In this document: one piece after another, positions 8,029 through 15,142 of the stretch
How positions within the stretch are numbered: the first letter of the stretch is position 1
Layout: every line of letters begins with the position of its first letter
Assembly (NCBI RefSeq): GCF_002394865.1
Contig: NZ_DGUZ01000013.1
Span: forward strand, 1-35,552
Direction: 5' to 3'
DNA: 35,552 nucleotides
DNA from: Fibrobacter sp. UBA4297
GTDB taxonomy: Bacteria; Fibrobacterota; Fibrobacteria; Fibrobacterales; Fibrobacteraceae
Made by a program: the position numbers and the translations under genes
Notes under the pieces: model-generated
Database searches by the model: none
Told to the model about the DNA's origin: nothing
Seen by the model: only the letters and a program-made list of their open reading frames with translations

Positions 8029-8556
8029 TTGAGAATAAATATCGCACAAAAACTTACTGATTCCGAAGACCAACGAGTGGTCTGGTCCCATGCCGACGCT
8101 CCTGAAATCTTCGACGAACTGCACCTCAAGGGCGATCTGGTAGCCGAGGTGCTGGTTAGCCCCGAAGGCAACGGCAAGTGCCTTGTGACCGGTACTATCT
8201 CTGGAGTGCAAACACTCACTTGTGTCCGCAGCCTGGATCTTTTTGACCGTCCGTTCGAAACCGAGATTGTTGTCGAGGTGGAACGCGGAGCATGCGCTGC
8301 ACAGGAACTTCATGACGACGACGATGATGTTTTCGCCTACACGATTCCGCAGACACAGGACTTCGTAGATGTTTCCGAGTGCGTCCGACAGCTGGTGACC
8401 CTACAGGAACCCATTGCGCCCGTGAAAAATCCTGACGAAGATTTTATCTTTGTAACAAACAATCAAGCTGGCGATGGTGCCGATGCTGAAAAGCCGCTCG
8501 ACCCCCGCTGGGAAAAACTCAAAGCTCTTAAGAGCAAAATGGAAAACAGGAGTTAA
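8029..8556 (+). CDS. yceD: YceD/DUF177 family protein (23S rRNA accumulation, ribosome-associated)
   Basis: 175 residues with an acidic C-terminal half. It is placed directly before rpmF, the standard position of yceD in bacteria. The core VTGTISGVQTLTCVRSLDLFDRPFETE corresponds to the conserved DUF177 region, with a Cys as in many homologues; the family often carries a CxRCL-type motif, here reduced to CVRSL. In E. coli and plants the family is needed for 23S rRNA accumulation. The start is TTG at 8029, giving MRINI, like other family members; an ATG at 8003 is out of frame and stops after nine codons. No Shine-Dalgarno is evident. It ends 2 nt before the rpmF start, so the two are surely co-transcribed. 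Confidence 0.85.
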   Translation: MRINIAQKLTDSEDQRVVWSHADAPEIFDELHLKGDLVAEVLVSPEGNGKCLVTGTISGVQTLTCVRSLDLFDRPFETEIVVEVERGACAAQELHDDDDDVFAYTIPQTQDFVDVSECVRQLVTLQEPIAPVKNPDEDFIFVTNNQAGDGADAEKPLDPRWEKLKALKSKMENRS

Positions 8557-8558
8557 AA

Positions 8559-8747
8559 ATGGCAGTACCTAAGAGAAAAACTTCGACCGCTCGTCGTGAC
8601 AAGCGCCGCACCCACTGGAAGATGGAAGTGCCGGCTATGGCTACTTGCGATCATTGTGGTTCCGTGAAGCGTCCGCATCGCGTGTGCCCGGTTTGCGGCT
8701 TCTACAACGGTGTGGAAGTTGTTGACATGAAGGGTGCCGAAGCTTAA
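8559..8747 (+). CDS. rpmF: 50S ribosomal protein L32
   Basis: 62 residues. The conserved N-terminus MAVPKRKTSTARRDKRR and two CxxC pairs (CDHCG and CPVCG) identify zinc-binding L32. The ribosome-binding site AGGAG lies inside the last codons of yceD. plsX follows 14 nt downstream with its own strong AGGAGG. The yceD-rpmF-plsX order is widely conserved and links ribosome supply to membrane lipid synthesis. Confidence 0.97.
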   Translation: MAVPKRKTSTARRDKRRTHWKMEVPAMATCDHCGSVKRPHRVCPVCGFYNGVEVVDMKGAEA

Positions 8748-8761
8748 TCTAGGAGGAATCC

Positions 8762-9745
8762 GTGATCAAAGTTGCACTGGATGCCATGGGTGGCGATTAC
8801 GCCCCGAGTGTTTGCATTGAAGGCGCCGTTAGCGCAGTCAAGAAAAACCCCAATATTCATGTGGTTCTCTGCGGACCGGAGGCCGAGGTCAAGGCTTCTC
8901 TCGAGAAGCTTGGTTACACCGGCAATCAGATTTCCGTAGTTGATGCTCCGGACCTCGTGGCTATGGATGAACATCCTGTCATGGTGGTCAAGAAGAAGCA
9001 GCATTCTGGCTTGGTGACTTGCGTTGCCTTGCAGAAGAAAGGTCTTGTGGACGCTTCCGTCAGTGCCGGTAACTCTGGCGCAATGATGGCTAGCTGCCTC
9101 ATGATTCTCGGTAAGACTTGCGACGAGTTCTCCCGTCCGCCTATCGGGGTTGCTCTTCCGACAAAGGATCGCCGCATTGTGTTGGTCGATGGCGGTGCAA
9201 ACGTTGATGAACGCGCTTCCACTCTCGTTGACTTTGCCATTGCAGGTTCTGCATTCGCCGAAGCTTACCTCGGAATCGAAAATCCGAAGGTTGGCCTCTT
9301 GAACATGGGCGAAGAAGAACACAAGGGTCCGGCGGTTCTCCAGGAAACATACCAGCTCCTCAAGTCCGCTCCGGTTAACTTTATGGGTAACATCGAAGGT
9401 CGTGACCTCATTGCAGGTAAGGCCGACGTTGTTGCGACTTCTGGCTATACGGGTAACGTTGTGCTCAAGCTCCTGGAAGGCTTCTTCGAAATGCACCAGG
9501 AAATGTTCGGCACGATCGACACTCCGGCTGGCAAGCGTTTCTCCGAAATGTGGGACTATCGCGCTACGGGTGGCGCCTTGTTGCTTGGCCTCAATGGCAT
9601 TGGCATCATCGCTCATGGCCGTTCCGATGCTCTCGCTATCGAAAAGGCTGTTGAAGTGGCTGCCAAGTATGCCGAAGCCGACGTTGCCAACAAGGTAAAC
9701 GCACGCCTCGCCGCAATCAAGTCCGAGGAAGCTCCTAAAGCATAG
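8762..9745 (+). CDS. plsX: Phosphate acyltransferase PlsX
   Basis: 327 residues, the usual family length. The start is GTG at 8762 with AGGAGG at 8750-8755. MIKVALDAMGGDYAP is the PlsX signature, with VSAGNSGAMMA, GVALPT, VDGGANVD and NVVLKLLEGFFEM further along. The enzyme converts acyl-ACP and phosphate to acyl-phosphate for PlsY at the inner membrane, the first step of phospholipid synthesis in this route. fabH and fabD, which often follow plsX, are absent here; fabG comes next after a 326-nt gap that contains a terminator, so fabG is a separate transcription unit. Confidence 0.97.
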   Translation: MIKVALDAMGGDYAPSVCIEGAVSAVKKNPNIHVVLCGPEAEVKASLEKLGYTGNQISVVDAPDLVAMDEHPVMVVKKKQHSGLVTCVALQKKGLVDASVSAGNSGAMMASCLMILGKTCDEFSRPPIGVALPTKDRRIVLVDGGANVDERASTLVDFAIAGSAFAEAYLGIENPKVGLLNMGEEEHKGPAVLQETYQLLKSAPVNFMGNIEGRDLIAGKADVVATSGYTGNVVLKLLEGFFEMHQEMFGTIDTPAGKRFSEMWDYRATGGALLLGLNGIGIIAHGRSDALAIEKAVEVAAKYAEADVANKVNARLAAIKSEEAPKA

Positions 9746-9779
9746 CTTTTGTCTGCATTAAGACTTTAGTTGCAATTAG

Positions 9780-9814
9780 ACGGATCTAGTGAACGCTAGG
9801 TCCGTTTCTTTTTT
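9780..9814 (+). terminator. Intrinsic terminator after plsX
   Basis: A 10-bp stem (9780-9789 with 9796-9805, one G-U pair) and 6-nt loop is followed by TTTCTTTTTT. It ends the yceD-rpmF-plsX transcript. Confidence 0.88.
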
Positions 9815-9918
9815 GGTTCTTGGTCAATGGTCAATAGTTGTTAGTTTGAAACGCAGGTTTGTTTTTTTGCATTCTATTCAAAGAGCATAGACTAATGACC
9901 AATGACTATTGACTGTAC
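9813..9918. repeat. Split heptamer array, two inverted halves of five units
   Basis: Units ttggttc, ttggtca, atggtca, atagttg and ttagttt fill 9813-9847. After 36 nt, reverse-sense units agcatag, actaatg, accaatg, actattg and actgtac fill 9884-9918. The halves can partly pair. The array starts on the T-run of the plsX terminator. Confidence 0.85.
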
Positions 9919-10071
9919 TCTAAACATCCTTCTGAAACTTTTTTTATCTTGAATAACAAATAAATATGCTTTGGACGAACCGTCTGGCACCGGTGGTGTG
10001 ACGGCTATTCTAAGCTTAAATCATTTGTATTCACCCATGACACTTAATGTCATACAGGAGGTCAATTTATA
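9919..10071 (+). promoter_or_regulatory. fabG leader with two inverted repeats
   Basis: This stretch completes the plsX-fabG gap and must contain the fabG promoter; TATGCT at 9965-9970 is a possible -10, with no good -35. An imperfect hairpin lies at 9980-10004 (CCGTC/GACGG outer stem, CACC/GGTG inner stem). A 17-nt inverted repeat (ATGACA, 5-nt spacer, TGTCAT) lies at 10037-10053, three bases before the AGGAGG ribosome-binding site. It could be an operator or translation-control hairpin. Confidence 0.5.
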
Positions 10072-10800
10072 ATGCCTACGAAGTCTATTGTGACTGGCGC
10101 ATCTCGCGGTATCGGTCTTGCCATTGCAAGAGAACTTGCTGCTCGCGGCTCTGACGTTGTTCTTATTTCCCGTGGTGGCTGCCCGGAACAGGCCGAAGCT
10201 ATCGCCAAGGAATTCGGCGTCAAGACGTTCACGTTCGCATGCGACGTGAGCAACTCCGACTCTGTGAAGGACGCTTTCAAACAAGCTATCGACGCACTGG
10301 GTGGCGTGGACTGCCTCGTGAACAACGCTGGCATCACCCGTGACGGCCTCGTACTTCGTATGAAGGACGAAGATTTCGATAACGTTATCGCAACGGACCT
10401 CCGCTCGACGTTCCTTTGCACCAGAGCCGTCCTCAGGACCATGATGGGCGCCCGCAAAGGCAGCATCGTGAACATTGCAAGCTTGAACGGTATCAGAACT
10501 CAGGCTGGCCAGGCCAACTACGCCGCTGCTAAGGCTGGCGTGATCGGCATGACCAAGTCCAACTCCATGGAATTCGGTTCTCGCGGTATTACCGTGAACG
10601 CTGTCGCTCCGGGATTCATCGATACGAACATGACCGCCGCTATGAGTGAAGAAACTCGTGCAAAATATGCCGCCCAGATTCCGCTTGGCCGCCTCGGTCA
10701 GCCGGAAGATGTCGCCAAGGCAGTCGCATTTTTGGCCTCCGACGATGCCAAATACATTACCGGACAGGTAATTGGTGTCGATGGGGGCTTGAACGCTTAA
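10072..10800 (+). CDS. fabG: 3-oxoacyl-[acyl-carrier-protein] reductase FabG
   Basis: 242 residues of the short-chain dehydrogenase fold. TGASRGIG near the N-terminus binds NADPH, and NNAG follows in the fold. Ser137, Tyr150 and Lys154 (IAS and YAAAK) form the catalytic set, one position off E. coli FabG numbering. The C-terminal ITGQVIGVDGG matches the family. It reduces 3-oxoacyl-ACP in each elongation cycle in the cytoplasm. AGGAGG at 10056-10061 supports the ATG. acpP starts 47 nt downstream on the same strand with no terminator between, so the two form an operon. Its identity as FabG rather than another short-chain reductase rests on this neighbour. Confidence 0.93.
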   Translation: MPTKSIVTGASRGIGLAIARELAARGSDVVLISRGGCPEQAEAIAKEFGVKTFTFACDVSNSDSVKDAFKQAIDALGGVDCLVNNAGITRDGLVLRMKDEDFDNVIATDLRSTFLCTRAVLRTMMGARKGSIVNIASLNGIRTQAGQANYAAAKAGVIGMTKSNSMEFGSRGITVNAVAPGFIDTNMTAAMSEETRAKYAAQIPLGRLGQPEDVAKAVAFLASDDAKYITGQVIGVDGGLNA

Positions 10801-10847
10801 CAACATTTTATTAAATTTGGACAAAACTTTTTCCCATGGAGAAAAAA

Positions 10848-11087
10848 ATGAACGAAGAAATTTTCAAGAAGGTCACGGACGTGATCGTTGCTAAGTTGGA
10901 AGTCAAGGCTGAAGATGTCAAGCCCGAATCTGAATTCGGTAATGACCTCGGTGCAGACTCCCTGGACCGTGTTGAACTCGTGATGGCTCTCGAAGACGAA
11001 TTCGATGTCGAAATCCTCGATTCCGACGCTGAAAAGTTCCAGAAGGTTTCTGACGTTGTTGCTTTCCTCGAAGCACACAAGAAGTAA
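10848..11087 (+). CDS. acpP: Acyl carrier protein
   Basis: 79 residues from the ATG at 10848, favoured because GGAG lies 7 nt upstream; an ATG at 10836 would add four residues (MEKK). The protein is acidic, with GADSLDRVEL placing the phosphopantetheine-bearing Ser at residue 38. It carries growing acyl chains for FabG and supplies acyl-ACP to PlsX. It is co-transcribed with fabG and ends in a strong terminator. fabF, often next, is missing here. Confidence 0.97.
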   Translation: MNEEIFKKVTDVIVAKLEVKAEDVKPESEFGNDLGADSLDRVELVMALEDEFDVEILDSDAEKFQKVSDVVAFLEAHKK

Positions 11088-11136
11088 TCTAGTTTTACTT
11101 TAGCCCGCATCCGTTGGGCAAAGAAAGAGCTTTGGG

Positions 11137-11166
11137 TCCCCGGTTTCGCCGGGGATTCTTTTTTTT
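11137..11166 (+). terminator. Intrinsic terminator after acpP
   Basis: A 7-bp G/C stem (11137-11143 with 11149-11155) and 5-nt loop is followed by TTCTTTTTTTT. Confidence 0.92.
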
Positions 11167-11170
11167 AGTC

Positions 11171-11268
11171 GTTAGTTATTAGTCAGTAGTCATTAGTAGT
11201 TAGTCATTAGTCAGTAGTTGTTGCTAATAACCAATGACCATTGACTAATGACCAATAACCAAATACTA
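11171..11268. repeat. Heptamer array: 14 in-register 7-mers with an inverted second half
   Basis: Units 1-7 are TAGT-type (such as gttagtt, attagtc, agtagtc). Unit 8 is transitional (gttgcta). Units 9-14 are reverse-complement type (ataacca, atgacca, ttgacta, atgacca, ataacca, aatacta). The register is unbroken over 98 nt. The array starts four bases after the acpP terminator T-run and ends 38 nt before rnc. It could fold as a long imperfect hairpin. Confidence 0.93.
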
Positions 11269-11306
11269 CATTTCATCTTGCATTTTAAACTATTAAGGAG
11301 ATTCTG

Positions 11307-12119
11307 TTGGAAGAACAAAACTTGCTCCACAAGATTCTTAAACTCTGGTTTCGCCAGAAGTCCGGTGACGGGCTTGAGGCTAAGCTTGGGTACAGATTCC
11401 GCGATCCAGAACTGCTGGCTCATGCACTCGTTCACCGCTCGTTCCTCGTCGGGAAAGATGTCCCGTACGCAAGCAACAACGAGCGCCTAGAATTTCTAGG
11501 CGATTCCGTCCTCAACATGCTTACGACGGAATTCCTGTACAGAACTTATCCGAGCGATCCGGAGGGCGAGCTCTCCAAGCGCAAGAGCGCGATAGTCTCG
11601 GGACACGCCTGCGCCCAATCGTCCAAGGAATGGGACTTGAGCGAATATGTGAAAATCGGAAAGTCCGAAGCCAAGATGGGCGGTCGCGGCAAGGAAAGCA
11701 TTCTCGCTGATGCCTATGAAGCTGTGCTTGGCGCCGTCTATCTCGATGGCGGTCTCGAAGAAGTCCGTGCCATTTTGAACAAGTTCCATTTCCCGCGCGT
11801 GCAAGAAATCATCAGCGCAACCGACTTCGTGAACTACAAGAGCGAACTTCTGGAATTTTGCCAGGGCAAATTGCGCTGCTCTCCGGAGTACGTGATTGTT
11901 GGCGAAGAAGGTCCGGAACACCAGAAGGTGTTTACGGTCGAAGTGGTCGTGAACGGCAAAGCGTATGCTCGCGGTCAAGGCCCGAACAAGAAAAAGGCGG
12001 AACAGGAAGCCTCCCGCCTGTCGCTTGAAACGCTCAAGGCAGAAGCTGCCGAAGCCGATGCTAAAAAAGCCGCCGCTCCCAAAGTCAAACAACCCGCGCA
12101 CCATATCGGATTGCCGTGA
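11307..12119 (+). CDS. rnc: Ribonuclease III
   Basis: 270 residues. The start is TTG at 11307 with AAGGAG at 11295-11300. NNERLEFLGDSVL (residues about 57-69) is the RNase III signature with catalytic acidic residues, and ESILADAYEAVLGAVYLDGG completes the nuclease domain. A double-stranded-RNA-binding domain follows at about 170-240 (YKSELLEFCQGK, then GPNKKKAEQEASRLSL), and then a basic Ala/Lys tail. It cuts double-stranded RNA in rRNA and mRNA processing as a dimer. rnc next to acpP is a common bacterial arrangement. A terminator and a heptamer array separate it from acpP, so it has its own promoter. Confidence 0.97.
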   Translation: MEEQNLLHKILKLWFRQKSGDGLEAKLGYRFRDPELLAHALVHRSFLVGKDVPYASNNERLEFLGDSVLNMLTTEFLYRTYPSDPEGELSKRKSAIVSGHACAQSSKEWDLSEYVKIGKSEAKMGGRGKESILADAYEAVLGAVYLDGGLEEVRAILNKFHFPRVQEIISATDFVNYKSELLEFCQGKLRCSPEYVIVGEEGPEHQKVFTVEVVVNGKAYARGQGPNKKKAEQEASRLSLETLKAEAAEADAKKAAAPKVKQPAHHIGLP

Positions 12120-12201
12120 TAAGAACTTAGATCTTAGAACTTAGAGCTTAGAAAAAGTCTAAGTTCTACCAACTAAGTTCTGCCAACTGCGGCGAAGCCG
12201 C
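12120..12201. repeat. Heptamer array plus GC hairpin, starting at the rnc stop codon
   Basis: Ten 7-nt units cover 12120-12189: five TTAGA-type units, then reverse-sense units of the aagtcta and agttcta type. The first unit starts on the base after the rnc TGA. A hairpin GCGGC-GAA-GCCGC (12189-12201) follows. rnc has no other terminator, so this structure may take that role. Confidence 0.9.
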
Positions 12202-12223
12202 TATTTTATCTATCTTGTCTTAC

Positions 12224-14044
12224 ATGAATACATTCTCCCTCCGCTCTTTACTTGCCGTCCCGATGGCGGCTGCACTCGCCTTTGCTCTTGCCGCCTGCAA
12301 TGAATCCGGCGATTCCAAATCCGGCCAATCTTCGAAAAAAGGCGCCGCCGTTTCCGAAGCCGATTGCCCGATTCTCCCGCTCGATTCTACGGCAACAGGC
12401 GAGTTCGACCCGATTGCCTCCAAGGAAGCCCGCGCTTGCGGTTCTATCACGCTTTGGGGCTCCGCCATGCCGAAGTCTTTCAACATGTGGGAAGACTACA
12501 ATAGCTTCTCTGCTGAGCTCATGAACATGATGTTCGAACCGCTCGTGAGCCTGCATACCACCGAAGACCGCGAAGTCGGTATTCTTGCGGACAAGTGGGA
12601 AGTCTCCGAAGACGGCAAGACGTTCACGTTCCATGTGGACCCGCGCGCTAAATGGAGCGACGGCAAGTCGATCACTGCCGAAGACGTGCAGTTCTATTAC
12701 GACGTCATCATGGACGAGAAAAACCTCACGCCGATTTTCAAGGTGGGCCTCAGCCGCTTTGAACGCCCGGAAGTCGTCGATAGCTTGACGGTCCGCATGA
12801 CTGCCAAGGAATCTCATTGGGGCAACTTCTGGGAAGCCGCCGGCATGCTTGCATTCCCGAAGCATGTGTGGGGAGGCAAGGACTTCAACAAGATTCGTTA
12901 CGAATTCCCGGTCGTCTCTGGTCCGTACATCATCAAGACGTTCCGCGAAGACCGCTTTGTCGAACTCCAGCGCCGCAGCGACTGGTGGGGCTTCAAAAAG
13001 AACTGGAACCATGGCAAGTACAACTTCCAGAAAATCCGTTACCGCTTCATGAACGACCAGACCAAGGCGCTTGAAGCGTTCAAGAAGCAGGACTTCAACG
13101 CCTACGCCATTTACACGAGCAGCATCTGGATGAAGCAGACCGATTTTGATGCCGTGAAAAAAGGCTGGGCCGTCAAGCAGCGCATCTACAACAAGGAACC
13201 GATTGGCTTCCAGGGCATGGCCATCAACCTTCGCAAGCCGCAGTTCCAGGATGTCCGCGTCCGCCGTGCGCTCTCGTACCTCTTGAATCGTGAAACGATG
13301 AACGAAAAGTACATGTACGGCCAGTACTTCCTCTTGAACAGCTATTATCCGGACCTTTGGGCGAATAACCAGAACCCGACGGCGCCAGTCTACAGCTACA
13401 ATCCCGAAAAGGCCCGTGCGCTTTTTGCCGAAGCGGGCTACAAGGTGAATGGCGAAGGCGTTCTCGAAAAGGACGGCAAGCCGTTTGCGATTAACTTCAT
13501 CACGAGCCAGGAAGACTTGCGCCACCTCACGCTTTTCCAGGAAGACCTCAAAAAGGTGGGCGTGGTGGCGACCATCGAACAGATGAGCCAGAGCACGCTC
13601 CGCAAGCGCTTGGACGATGCTGACTTTGACCTTTACTGGGTGAACTGGGGTGCAGGCCGCCTCCGCGACCCGGAAGCGAGCTGGATTTCTACGACCGCCA
13701 TGCAGAAGGGCACGAACAACCTTGCCGGCGTTCAGGATAAGGTCGTCGATAGCCTCATCAACTTGCAGAAGACGGAATTCGATCTCGCGAAGAGGAACGA
13801 AATCTTGAAAGCCCTGGACAATCGCCTCGCCGAAATCGTCCCGTACGTGCTCATGTGGCAATGCGACCACCATCGCATCCTCTATTGGAACCGTTACGGC
13901 ACGCCCGAAAAGGTGCTCGACCAGTTCAACCGCGAAGATGCAATCCCCGTCTATTGGTGGGTCGATCCGGTCAAGTCCGCCGCTCTCGACAAGGCGATGA
14001 AATCCGGCGAAAGCCTCCCCATCCCGCCGTTTGATATTAGATAG
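12224..14044 (+). CDS. ABC transporter substrate-binding lipoprotein, family 5 (peptide/oligopeptide type)
   Basis: 606 residues from the ATG at 12224; a TTG nine bases earlier is in frame but neither has a clear ribosome-binding site. The signal sequence ends in a lipobox (ALAAC). WEVSEDGKTFTFHVDPRAKWSDGKSITAEDVQFYYD is the hallmark of SBP_bac_5 proteins (OppA/DppA group), followed by VRRALSYLLNRETM. Family members deliver peptides, or sometimes sugars or nickel, to an ABC permease. No permease or ATPase gene is in this window, so the partner must be elsewhere. The length is rather greater than a typical DppA (about 535). The substrate is unknown. Confidence 0.85.
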   Translation: MNTFSLRSLLAVPMAAALAFALAACNESGDSKSGQSSKKGAAVSEADCPILPLDSTATGEFDPIASKEARACGSITLWGSAMPKSFNMWEDYNSFSAELMNMMFEPLVSLHTTEDREVGILADKWEVSEDGKTFTFHVDPRAKWSDGKSITAEDVQFYYDVIMDEKNLTPIFKVGLSRFERPEVVDSLTVRMTAKESHWGNFWEAAGMLAFPKHVWGGKDFNKIRYEFPVVSGPYIIKTFREDRFVELQRRSDWWGFKKNWNHGKYNFQKIRYRFMNDQTKALEAFKKQDFNAYAIYTSSIWMKQTDFDAVKKGWAVKQRIYNKEPIGFQGMAINLRKPQFQDVRVRRALSYLLNRETMNEKYMYGQYFLLNSYYPDLWANNQNPTAPVYSYNPEKARALFAEAGYKVNGEGVLEKDGKPFAINFITSQEDLRHLTLFQEDLKKVGVVATIEQMSQSTLRKRLDDADFDLYWVNWGAGRLRDPEASWISTTAMQKGTNNLAGVQDKVVDSLINLQKTEFDLAKRNEILKALDNRLAEIVPYVLMWQCDHHRILYWNRYGTPEKVLDQFNREDAIPVYWWVDPVKSAALDKAMKSGESLPIPPFDIR

Positions 14045-14087
14045 TAGGCAGTAGACGGTAGACCGTAGGAAGTTGCGCTTCGCGCGC
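14043..14087. repeat. Heptamer array overlapping a stop codon, plus short hairpin
   Basis: Units agtaggc, agtagac, ggtagac, cgtagga and agttgcg run from 14043, and the first overlaps the TAG stop of the solute-binding gene. A GCGC-based hairpin occupies 14075-14087. Confidence 0.75.
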
Positions 14088-14103
14088 AGTTCCTTAGCAC
14101 TTG

Positions 14104-14147
14104 TCATGCCCGTCCCGGAACAAGTCCGGGATGACTGTCGGGCATCT
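14104..14147. repeat. Dispersed-type intergenic palindrome
   Basis: GTCATGCCCG opens a region whose inner arms TCCCGGA and TCCGGGA pair, and whose outer ATGCCCG pairs with CGGGCAT. It looks like a REP-type element next to a terminator. A related arrangement lies at 29763-29866. Confidence 0.6.
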
Positions 14148-14170
14148 ACATCTCATCAAATCTTGAAACG

Positions 14171-14200
14171 CAAAAGTCCCGGCCATGCCGGGACTTTTTA
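14171..14200. terminator. Bidirectional terminator between convergent genes
   Basis: A 12-bp stem (14172-14183 with 14187-14198, including A and T tracts) and CAT loop lies between the solute-binding gene and the minus-strand barrel gene, serving both. Confidence 0.9.
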
Positions 14201-14220
14201 TAGATGGATAAAGATTTCAG

Positions 14221-14991
14221 TTAAAAGGCTACGTTGACAGAACCTTCTATGGTGACTGTCATCTTAGTGTTGCCACTCGTATAGATGAGGTAGTCATCAT
14301 CACCAAGGCCCAGTGTCACGCAGGCATCAAAAGAGAGCATCGGGTTCACTTTGAAGTTCGCACCTACGTACGGAGCAACGCCGACATCGCCACTTGTTTC
14401 GGCAGATTTTTTGCCTCTTGTCTTTTCGTCATTAAGCAAAATGTCAAAGGTGATGCCGAAGTACGGGGAAACGACCTGGGAAACGTTCGGATCCAATTCT
14501 GCATTGAGAATCAAGCTCATCGGTCCTTTCTTACGGTCATCGCCTTCGGTCGTAATGGAAAGGCCTGCTTCCGTTCCAAGGGCGACTCCGCCAAAGTCTT
14601 GGGAGTACTGACCACCGAAGTAGAATCCGAAACCGTCATCAGAGATTTTATCCTTGCCGGTCGGGAACGTTACGTCGAGGAATGCGGCTACAGTGGGGAT
14701 AATCTGGTAGCGTGCACCGAAAGTCAGGTTTTCCATGCCTGTATTGTGGTCATTATTACCGTCGTAACGGCTAATCGGTCTGAACGGAAGTTTCAAGTAA
14801 AGTTCCAAGTTCTGGGTTGGAACAAAACGTGCTTTTGCACTGAGGTCAAGTCCCTTCCACTTATCATGGATAATGAAGTCGCCGACGATTTTTGCTTCAC
14901 CGCTCATCGGTGCTGGGACTGGGAAGTTGCTAAATGTAGCGAAACTGGCCGATGCAAGAAGGGCTGTGCCTACGATTGCTTTTTTTAACAT
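14221..14991 (-). CDS. Putative outer-membrane beta-barrel protein (paralogue of the next gene)
   Basis: 256 residues from the ATG at 14991, which has AAGGAG 8 nt upstream; the open frame reaches further upstream but without a signal sequence. A short signal peptide (MLKKAIVGTALLASASFA) is followed by alternating polar and aromatic strands with Gly turns, such as LTFGARYQIIPTVAAFLDVTFPTGKD and a C-terminus VNVAF, whose last residue is Phe as in many outer-membrane barrels. It shares layout and phrases (GARY, FLD, P-GKDK, GTEAGL) with the gene at 15143. The likely place is the outer membrane; cargo or role is unknown. Confidence 0.6.
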   Translation of the reverse strand: MLKKAIVGTALLASASFATFSNFPVPAPMSGEAKIVGDFIIHDKWKGLDLSAKARFVPTQNLELYLKLPFRPISRYDGNNDHNTGMENLTFGARYQIIPTVAAFLDVTFPTGKDKISDDGFGFYFGGQYSQDFGGVALGTEAGLSITTEGDDRKKGPMSLILNAELDPNVSQVVSPYFGITFDILLNDEKTRGKKSAETSGDVGVAPYVGANFKVNPMLSFDACVTLGLGDDDYLIYTSGNTKMTVTIEGSVNVAF

Positions 14992-15069
14992 AATGTAGTC
15001 TCCTTGTAAAGATTTATTAGTAATATACATAAATATTACATAAAAGTTACATCGCTTTCGTCTAACGCA

Positions 15070-15105
15070 AAAAATAAAAAAACGAGCCGCAAATTGCGAC
15101 TCGTC
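15070..15105 (-). terminator. Terminator after the upstream barrel gene
   Basis: An 11-nt inverted repeat with one mismatch (15082-15104) is followed on the minus strand by a long T tract (15068-15081). Confidence 0.75.
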
Positions 15106-15142
15106 AATTTTTGCTGTGATTGCAGTCACCCGCAAGTTCTTT

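Noticed and set aside
11171..11268. CRISPR array
   Set aside because: The repeated unit is only 7 nt and degenerate, with no spacers of 30-40 nt and no cas genes in the window.
12248..14107. 619-codon minus-strand open frame opposite the solute-binding protein
   Set aside because: It mirrors a well-supported SBP_bac_5 lipoprotein. Long antisense frames are common in genes with this codon use, and the translation has no recognisable domain.
14992..15135. N-terminal extension of the barrel protein gene at 14221
   Set aside because: It would run through the terminator of the upstream gene and bury the signal peptide; AAGGAG supports the start at 14991.
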